DNA from: Bacteroidia bacterium
GTDB taxonomy: Bacteria > Bacteroidota > Bacteroidia > Cytophagales > Cyclobacteriaceae
NCBI GenBank assembly: GCA_012031955.1
Contig: JAAURZ010000009.1
Span: 1 to 13,454 of the forward strand
Reading direction: 5' to 3'
DNA: 13,454 nt
Position 1 is the first letter of the stretch. Each line of letters starts with the position of its first letter. Positions 1 to 4,680 of the stretch are shown here, in pieces. Below the pieces are notes generated by a model. The model ran no database searches. It was not told where the DNA came from and saw only the letters and a list, made by a program, of their open reading frames with translations. The translations under genes were made by a program, and so were the position numbers.

Positions 1-36
1 TCGTGTAGCACAACAAACGATCATACCTTGAGGCAA

Positions 37-768
37 ATGTTTAACATAGGTGTCAATTGGGCACCAAGTAAAATAACAATAAGAGAAGCTTCAATTCACT
101 TTCTTGGTGTGCTTAAGGCTTTGTCAGAAATTGACCAATTATTTTCAACACCTGTTTTCTCAAAGGACAATCAAAAAGATGTTAGTTTTTTAATTAGGGA
201 AACTTCTGATGACGAAGCTGTGAGTTTAATATCTAGTACCATCTTGAATTTCTCCAAGTATGACATTAGGAAATATGAAAAAGAGCAGAATCCTACCGTA
301 GAATATTCAAGGGACTTTGGCTTTTCGTTTGTTCTGTCTTATAAGGAGAATGATCAAGAACTTTCGTTTGTCCCGCGAATAGGAAGTGCAGAGGCATGCG
401 GTATGAACGTCCTTTCTTGTCGGGGCATTGATATGACTTTTTCATGGTCTTATAATTTATTACGCGCTTTAGTTTTAGGTTCAAATGCGATAAGAGGAGT
501 TGTTGGAATCCGAGACCTGCCTTTTCAAAAAGCTTGTAAGAATGTAGCTGCTCCCTTGGGCTGGATTACTTACTTCTCGAATGACTTTAAGCCTGAGGTA
601 CCAAATGATCTTGAAGGGATCGAATACGAGTATACCGATAAAGGCAAGTACTTGATTTTAACACGAGAAGATTTTACTACAGATAAGGAGACATACGAGG
701 CACATAAGGAAAAGCTTTTCAGTCTCATGGAAGAGATCAAGCAAAGAGTTCCGGAATATTCGAAATGA
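37..768 (+). CDS. Imm52-like immunity protein
   Basis: Cytosolic protein of 243 aa resembling the Imm52 family, whose members neutralise a cognate polymorphic toxin. The sequence supporting this is the MFNIGVNW opening, a leucine-rich first helix with 'ALSEIDQLF', and 'PLGWITYFSND' near residue 175, which matches my recollection of the family's conserved tryptophan/serine segment. No signal peptide or membrane segment is seen. The ATG at 37 is preferred: GAGG lies 3 nt upstream at 30-33, and an in-frame TTG at 28 is the alternative. The frame is open to the window edge, so a further upstream start cannot be excluded. The stop overlaps the next ATG (ATGA, 765-768). Base composition is AT-richer than the mannanase operon, as is common for horizontally shuffled immunity genes. 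Its own toxin is not visible and was probably just upstream of the window. The family call rests on memory of motifs, not a search. Confidence 0.68.
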   Translation: MFNIGVNWAPSKITIREASIHFLGVLKALSEIDQLFSTPVFSKDNQKDVSFLIRETSDDEAVSLISSTILNFSKYDIRKYEKEQNPTVEYSRDFGFSFVLSYKENDQELSFVPRIGSAEACGMNVLSCRGIDMTFSWSYNLLRALVLGSNAIRGVVGIRDLPFQKACKNVAAPLGWITYFSNDFKPEVPNDLEGIEYEYTDKGKYLILTREDFTTDKETYEAHKEKLFSLMEEIKQRVPEYSK

Positions 769-1135
769 AATTATTTGTAATAGTTACCAAATTTGTTCCA
801 GATGCTCCCACCGGAGCGGTAGGTCCTCGAAGTGGTACTTTCGTAATACCTAAATCTCAAGCAGACGATCCTATCCGTCAAGCTGGCGGTGATGTGAACA
901 AGTTGGAAGATTTATTAGGACTGGAGAGGGGCACTCTTGGTACGAACCCAGTTAGGTTAGATGTTGAAAACCCGGCGGGGATTGAGAAATGACCCAAGGT
1001 TGGGTAAACGAGTTGGGGAGCTAAGTGGAAAAAGTCGGTTCCTGGATGGGAAAAACGTCCGGTGGTACGCTTGAAGCAACCATCGATCAAATACAACCAG
1101 GTACGTATGTTATAAGTCCCGCTTTACAAATTTAG
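765..1135 (+). pseudogene. Decayed polymorphic-toxin tip (copy 1)
   Basis: Remnant of a C-terminal toxin domain with no N-terminal delivery or linker part. The open frame starts at an ATG overlapping the Imm52-like stop and reads MKLFVIVTKF, then 'SGTFVIPKSQADD', 'AGGDVNKLEDLLGLERGTL' and 'NPVRLDVENPAG' before a stop at 990. The remaining motifs continue in other frames: GLRNDPRLG in the frame at 979, NELGS at 1007, KW/PGW around 1025-1047, and 'KTSGGTLEATIDQIQPGTY' up to the TAG at 1133-1135. At least two one-base insertions (GGGG at 977-980, AAA at 1006-1008) and two further shifts (near 1022 and 1051-1055) are needed to rejoin it. The order of motifs matches the intact toxin tip at 1531-2037, so the two are homologous. 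The enzymatic activity is not recognised. Four shifts within about 80 bases suggest true decay, though sequencing error contributes elsewhere in the window. Confidence 0.6.
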
Positions 1136-1137
1136 AT

Positions 1138-1344
1138 ATGCAGGAGAATATTTTAAAAGATTATGGATGGTGCCAAGTCATTACGCGAGATGATAAATAC
1201 ATACTCCGTTTTGATAGAGGTGGTGTAGCTGTAAAGATGACCGAGTATCCAGTTAGTAAACAAGAGGCCGACAAAGCCCTAATAGATCAGCTGCAAGCCG
1301 AAAAGGTGATTATAGAAATACAGAAAAGAAAAAGCCATGCCTAG
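1138..1344 (+). CDS. Small putative immunity protein, single domain
   Basis: A 68-aa soluble protein beginning 2 nt after the stop of the decayed toxin tip, the usual toxin-then-immunity order. No known family is recognised. It contains 'DDKYILRF', then 'EYPVSKQEADKAL' and a charged C-terminal helix. This pattern resembles the second half of the 154-aa protein at 2053-2517 ('NDKYYLEY' then 'FEISKEIYEEAR'), which also follows a toxin of the same family. It is therefore inferred to be a one-domain relative of that immunity protein and cognate to the broken toxin. It ends in TAG exactly where GC-richer linker sequence begins in the same frame, so its last few residues (RKSHA) could come from a recombination junction. 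No Shine-Dalgarno is obvious; translational coupling to the toxin gene is plausible. Confidence 0.55.
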   Translation: MQENILKDYGWCQVITRDDKYILRFDRGGVAVKMTEYPVSKQEADKALIDQLQAEKVIIEIQKRKSHA

Positions 1345-1540
1345 ACAGCCGAAGCCGTGGGCGACGTAGCCAACAAGCTGCAGGACGTAATCAAGAAAAT
1401 ACCTGACGATGCCATCCGAAAGAAAATTACCGACCTCGCCGGCGAACAATCAGGAAAAACTGCTAAAAGACCTCGCCGACGACCCCGACTTGTTGACTGC
1501 TATCAGTAACAATGGTAACTTGGTAGAGGCGTGGAAAAAA
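1345..1540 (+). pseudogene. Shard of toxin linker/core region, frameshifted
   Basis: Coding-like sequence with no start codon, clearly GC-richer than the genes on either side. It reads 'TAEAVGDVANKLQDVIKK', then 'IPDDAIRKKITDLAGEQ' in the frame at 1345. After a +1 shift near 1450-1454 it continues 'EKLLKDLADDPDLL', 'TAISNNGNLVEAWKK'. A missing base in the A6 run at 1535-1540 then returns it to the frame of the downstream toxin tip (MDDLGADEAL). Helical repeats of the type 'L..DP.LL.AI...LV.AWK' commonly sit just before the variable toxin domain of long polymorphic toxins in this phylum, so this is read as the 3' end of a parental toxin core copied along with the tip. It supports an orphan tip module rather than an independent gene. 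Confidence 0.5.
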
Positions 1541-2037
1541 TGGATGACTTGGGTGCTGATGAAGCATTGAGAAGAAATCCTGGGGCGTTAGAAGCACTCA
1601 ATGACCCCAAAGGCTCCAGACCAGATCCAAGTGAGTACCTTTCTCAGAACTACATTGATAATCACATAGCAAAGTTTGATGATGGAGCTGTCAGATTTAC
1701 AACACAATCAAAGATCGATCAATATGGAACGTTGGGAAATAAGGAGGCCTTTACAATGACCAAAAGTGAATTTGATGATATAGTTAATGAAACAGGAGGT
1801 GATTTAGCTCAGATTGAACAACGCTTAGGATTGAATCCCGGTGACTTAACTGGTGACGATGCGGTTATAGCTTGGGTAAAGAAGCAGGATTTAGGCGAAG
1901 TTAAAATGCCGTCAGGAAACGAAGGGGGTGTTATTGAGGAGTTTTGGATACCAGGGGGTAAAACTTCTGGTGGGGTCTCTGAAGGAGTTGTAGATTTATC
2001 CAATAGCAATATTCCGTTTGAAACATATCCTTTCTAA
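1531..2037 (+). CDS. Orphan polymorphic-toxin tip (copy 2)
   Basis: A 168-aa open frame (GTG at 1531; ATG at 1540 is the alternative) that appears to be the C-terminal toxin module of a longer polymorphic toxin. Residues 1-40 continue the upstream linker ('ADEALRRNPGALEAL'). The tip then shows 'YIDNHIAKFDDGAVRF', 'AFTMTKSEFDDIV', 'TGGDLAQIEQRLGLNPGDL', 'MPSGNEGG', and 'FWIPGGKTSGGVSEGVVD' near the C terminus. It shares motif order and spacing with the decayed copy at 765-1135 (KS..DD, GGD..(I/L)E..LGL, GNE.G, KTSGG..E). The toxin family is not recognised and no catalytic residues can be assigned with confidence. The conserved Arg, the Ser/Gly-rich GNEGG segment and the late Glu are candidates. 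An immunity gene follows after 15 nt. It may be silent, serving as a reservoir for recombination into a full-length toxin. Confidence 0.6.
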   Translation: MEKMDDLGADEALRRNPGALEALNDPKGSRPDPSEYLSQNYIDNHIAKFDDGAVRFTTQSKIDQYGTLGNKEAFTMTKSEFDDIVNETGGDLAQIEQRLGLNPGDLTGDDAVIAWVKKQDLGEVKMPSGNEGGVIEEFWIPGGKTSGGVSEGVVDLSNSNIPFETYPF

Positions 2038-2052
2038 TTTGATAGATTTTGT

Positions 2053-2517
2053 ATGAAATACACTTTGGATAATGGCTGGACAATTGAAAGAGATATTGAT
2101 GGGGCTGGAGTTTTGCATGTTAAACCTTTGCCTAACTCTATTTTCAGAAAAGAGCAGTATGTTCTGGTGTCAATAGATGTTATACAAGCTGTAGAAAATG
2201 GAGAGAGGAGTGTACAATCTTTATTCAAGAATTATGACTTGCATAAGCAGATTATCCAATGGAAAAAAGGAACGCTTCCCAAGAAGGAAAGGGTAAACAC
2301 TCCAACCAAATATCAGGGAGTTGATTTTTTTGTCACAGAAGAAAATGATAAGTATTATTTAGAATATTTACTTTCAACACAGGGGGGAAAAAGCCGCAAG
2401 TTTGAGATTAGTAAAGAGATATATGAAGAAGCGAGGATGGGGAAATATTCCACATCAGAACTTTTTAAGAAATACGACCTGTATCACCTTGATGTTCCGG
2501 AGAATGATGTGAAGTGA
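2053..2517 (+). CDS. Putative immunity protein with duplicated domain
   Basis: A 154-aa soluble protein placed 15 nt after a toxin tip, hence a likely cognate immunity protein; no established family is recognised. It appears to be two copies of one domain. Residues about 5-65 end in 'VENGERSVQSLFKNYDLH' and residues about 88-150 end in 'ARMGKYSTSELFKKYDLY'. Both follow an S-(I/K)-(D/E)-(V/I) helix start and a beta-rich first half ('YVLVSIDVI' against 'KFEISKEIY'). The 68-aa product at 1138-1344 looks like a single-copy relative. The linker between copies is basic ('WKKGTLPKKERVNTPTK'). The stop overlaps a GTG (GTGA at 2514-2517) opening a 62-aa frame of doubtful reality. Composition is AT-rich like the other immunity genes here. 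The duplication might enlarge the toxin-binding surface; that is inference. Confidence 0.55.
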   Translation: MKYTLDNGWTIERDIDGAGVLHVKPLPNSIFRKEQYVLVSIDVIQAVENGERSVQSLFKNYDLHKQIIQWKKGTLPKKERVNTPTKYQGVDFFVTEENDKYYLEYLLSTQGGKSRKFEISKEIYEEARMGKYSTSELFKKYDLYHLDVPENDVK

Positions 2518-2932
2518 AACTTATAAGCCTGATGAGGGATCGGTCTTGGTCTTATTCAATCTCTTTCTTTCCACATATTGGGATCACGGTGTGTACTAAG
2601 TACGGCAGAAATGATGAGATGGTTGTTTTGGTCATCTACGGTGAAAATAGATCATGTAGGGGAAAACGTCTAGGACAGCGGTGGGTATCATTGGTGGTTT
2701 AGCTCCCTAATAACCAGACAGAATTTGCATTTTGGTTTTGCGTAAGCTTCCCCTGAGTAGCTACACTCGAATACCGTAATGGTCGTCGGGAAATTCCCAG
2801 AAACAAACTGCAGCGACCAATTTCCGTCCGGAAATTCCCAGAAACAAACTGCAGCGGCCAATTTCCATCGGGAAATTACCGGGACGTATCACCGAGCACA
2901 TTGCCCGCGTGGAAGGACGACGAACCGGCTCG
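2518..2932. other. 415-bp stretch without a convincing gene
   Basis: This separates the + strand toxin/immunity array from the - strand mannan operon, whose 3' end it also forms. A 62-aa frame from a GTG at 2514 to 2702 has no recognisable motif and low-complexity basic ends; it may be a fragment. Another + frame starts at an ATG at 2611, reads 'TVKIDHVGENV', meets a TAG, and continues 'DSGGYHWWFSSLITRQ' to a TAA at 2741-2743, which looks like a degraded coding remnant. The right half (2787-2879) is a 41-bp tandem repeat listed separately. Composition changes from AT-rich to GC-richer after about 2760, so the edge of the accessory region probably lies here. No tRNA, integrase or insertion-sequence gene is seen. 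Confidence 0.5.
2787..2879. repeat. 41-bp tandem repeat with inverted arms, about 2.2 copies
   Basis: The core 'GAAATTCCCAGAAACAAACT' followed by 'GCAGCG(A/G)CCAATTTCC' occurs starting at 2790 and again at 2831, with a third start (GGAAATTACC) at 2871, giving an exact 41-bp period. Each unit is bounded by inverted arms GGAAATT/AATTTCC. At the unit junction the sequence AATTTCCG-TC-CGGAAATT (2819-2836) is a perfect 8-bp inverted repeat, and a weaker one spans 2860-2877. It lies just beyond the 3' end of the - strand cupin gene, so a transcription-ending hairpin cluster or an intergenic repeat family are both possible. There is no T-run, which argues against a simple intrinsic terminator. Confidence 0.75.
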
Positions 2933-3418
2933 TCACCTTCCGAAGTCATCCTGCACCCGCACGATGTCATCTTCGTCGGAGGGGTGAGCGGTATCGGTGT
3001 GTTGCCATATCTCTGCGATCATGCCCCAGTTGTCGAGGCCGACAAGGCGATGCCGCTCGCCGCAGGCCAGTTTCACCACCTCTCCTGCTGCCAGTGTATG
3101 CAACGTACCCTCAGCGTCGGTGTCGCTGCGTTTAACGCCGGCGCTACCTGCAACCAGTTTCCATATCTCCGACCGACGATGATGGTACTGCCACGACAAA
3201 CGCATGCCCGGTTGAACAATAAGTATCTTCGGGCTCAGCTTGCCGATTCCCCGGGTAGCGTTTTCATCGGCAAAAAATAGGTCGGCAAACACGGCAGCCT
3301 GGCCTTCGTTGATCACCAGGAAACCACCCCACGGGCGTGCCTCGTCTTTTTTCACAACACCAAGCGACAACGACGCCAGGTATCTTTCGATGCCTTCGAA
3401 AACATTTTGCTTTGACAT
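2933..3418 (-). CDS. Cupin, mannose-6-phosphate isomerase type II-like
   Basis: A 161-aa cytosolic protein with one cupin barrel, matching the short phosphomannose-isomerase-like cupins of Bacteroidota (sometimes labelled phosphoheptose isomerase). Visible motifs: 'ARPWGGFLVI' (residues 27-36), 'KLSPKILIV', the metal-site block WQYHHRRSEIW with H79, H80 and E84, 'GERHRLVGLDNWG' with H123, and the C-terminal signature 'EIWQHTD..PSDEDDIVRVQ'. Likely role: interconversion of mannose-6-phosphate and fructose-6-phosphate, or a related sugar-phosphate step. This fits its place last in an operon with two mannan-degrading enzymes. The ATG at 3418 is chosen because MSKQNVFEGIERYL is where family similarity appears to begin. 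A GTG at 3550 in the same frame overlaps the mannanase stop (GTGA) and would add 44 unconserved-looking residues. Isomerase activity is inferred, not shown. Confidence 0.85.
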   Translation of the reverse strand: MSKQNVFEGIERYLASLSLGVVKKDEARPWGGFLVINEGQAAVFADLFFADENATRGIGKLSPKILIVQPGMRLSWQYHHRRSEIWKLVAGSAGVKRSDTDAEGTLHTLAAGEVVKLACGERHRLVGLDNWGMIAEIWQHTDTAHPSDEDDIVRVQDDFGR

Positions 3419-3546
3419 CGCCGGTTCGAATGATGGAAGCTGCATGCTGGGTTGTGGTTGGTGAGGTGCAAAACTAGAAGATAAACCTGAAAATAGAAGA
3501 GCCGATGTCATTTTAGAAACGCCCGACTCCCCCGCTAACGTTTGCT

Positions 3547-4680
3547 TCACCGGTAAGCGCCTGTTATGTCGTTTTCGAAAAGCGTTAACGGATCGTGATA
3601 GAAAAGGAGAAAGTCACGTTCACTGGTGTGGCCAGTGTACGGCGCGTAGTGATGCCGGGTGTTGGCGTTGCGCCATACCAACATGTAGGCTATGCGAATA
3701 GCCGGATCCGCCTTCACCGCCGCCAGCATCACGCCAGTAAACCAGTCGTTCATCGTTATCGATTCGAGGCCCGTCTCCGTCAGCGCAGCTACCTTGTCTT
3801 TTTCTGCTGCCAGGGTAGAAACCATCTTCAGCCCTGCCACCAGGTCGTGCTGCTGCTCGTCGCGGCTTTTTTTATTCCATGCCACACCTGCATCCATGTA
3901 GTCATCATAACCAAGTATGTCCACATGGTCGTCGCCCGGGTAACCATATAAGTACGACAAGCGGAGGCTGTCGGCATTGCGCAGGCTATCCATCGTCAGC
4001 CGGCTTCGATCGGGTGAAAATGCAAACAGGAGGTTGTGCAGTTTCTTCTTCTGCACCAGGTACGATTGGGTGAATCGCCACAGTTCGATATACTCCGCCT
4101 CGCTACAATTGCCCTTGCCCCACCAGAACCAATTGCCGTTGTGCTCATGATATGGTCTGAAGATAATCGGTATCCGCGTCCATCCTGCCTTACATTGCCG
4201 CAGAAAGCCGGCGAGCAAGTCGAGCTGTTGCAGGTAGTATGTATGGTCCTTGCCGCCCGGCAGAATGTTATGCACCGTAGCGGTTGTATCCCACGCGTTG
4301 CCCCGCGTGGTGGGATTGTCCACATGCCAGGAAATGGTGTTGATGCCTCCGCGCTTGTATGTTTGCTTTATCCACGCATGCATCCGCTTGAATTCAACAT
4401 TGTCGATATTGCCTTGTTGCCCGAGCTTACCCAAATCCCAGCCATGCACGGCCGGGTAAGAACCGCAGACGTCTTTTACGTCGGAGCGATTTTCTTCGGC
4501 CTTCCAGTTCACACCATAGGCATCCGTGTCCTGGTGACCAAACATAAAGCCGCTTTCGCTGCTTCGCGCGAGAAACCTGTACAGTGCGCGTGTCTTTCGC
4601 GTGGCCTTCTTGTCAACAGGCGTCTGCGCCGTGAGGTGGTATGTCAACGCCATGCAGATCAGGACCAGGTATGATTTCAT
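3547..4680 (-). CDS. GH26 endo-beta-1,4-mannanase, secreted
   Basis: A 377-aa glycoside hydrolase of family 26 that hydrolyses beta-1,4-mannosyl bonds in mannan, galactomannan or glucomannan. The N terminus (MKSYLVLICMALTYHLTAQ) is a signal peptide ending in the AQ typical of the phylum, so the enzyme acts in the periplasm or outside the cell. Family hallmarks: 'GFMFGHQD' (44-51), 'GGINTISWHVDNP' (111-123), 'FRPYHEHNGNWFWWG' carrying the acid/base E179, and 'ALTETG' carrying the nucleophile E302, followed by 'YMLVWRNA'. Length is that of a single catalytic domain. There is no T9SS tail, carbohydrate-binding module or lipobox, unlike its operon partner. The frame is intact. The ATG at 4680 overlaps the stop of the upstream glycanase (ATGA), implying co-transcription and coupled translation. 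Confidence 0.93.
   Translation of the reverse strand: MKSYLVLICMALTYHLTAQTPVDKKATRKTRALYRFLARSSESGFMFGHQDTDAYGVNWKAEENRSDVKDVCGSYPAVHGWDLGKLGQQGNIDNVEFKRMHAWIKQTYKRGGINTISWHVDNPTTRGNAWDTTATVHNILPGGKDHTYYLQQLDLLAGFLRQCKAGWTRIPIIFRPYHEHNGNWFWWGKGNCSEAEYIELWRFTQSYLVQKKKLHNLLFAFSPDRSRLTMDSLRNADSLRLSYLYGYPGDDHVDILGYDDYMDAGVAWNKKSRDEQQHDLVAGLKMVSTLAAEKDKVAALTETGLESITMNDWFTGVMLAAVKADPAIRIAYMLVWRNANTRHHYAPYTGHTSERDFLLFYHDPLTLFENDITGAYR

Noticed and set aside
765..2037. Assignment of the toxin tips to ADP-ribosyltransferases from an Arg, Ser/Gly and late Glu order
   Set aside because: The residues are too loosely placed to support a fold or activity without structure prediction.
765..2535. Shared 'MKL' starts at 765 and 2514, both overlapping immunity-gene stops, as a conserved cassette boundary
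   Set aside because: Similarity covers only about 12 bases and the downstream frames are unrelated; chance is sufficient.
2787..2879. CRISPR array
   Set aside because: There are only about two units, with identical sequence throughout and no variable spacers, and no cas gene.
4036..4674. A 212-aa + strand open frame, and other + strand frames of 60-180 aa across 2779-9024
   Set aside because: They lie opposite the GH26, GH-A and Asp-box genes, have arginine/cysteine-rich shadow composition, and show no motifs.
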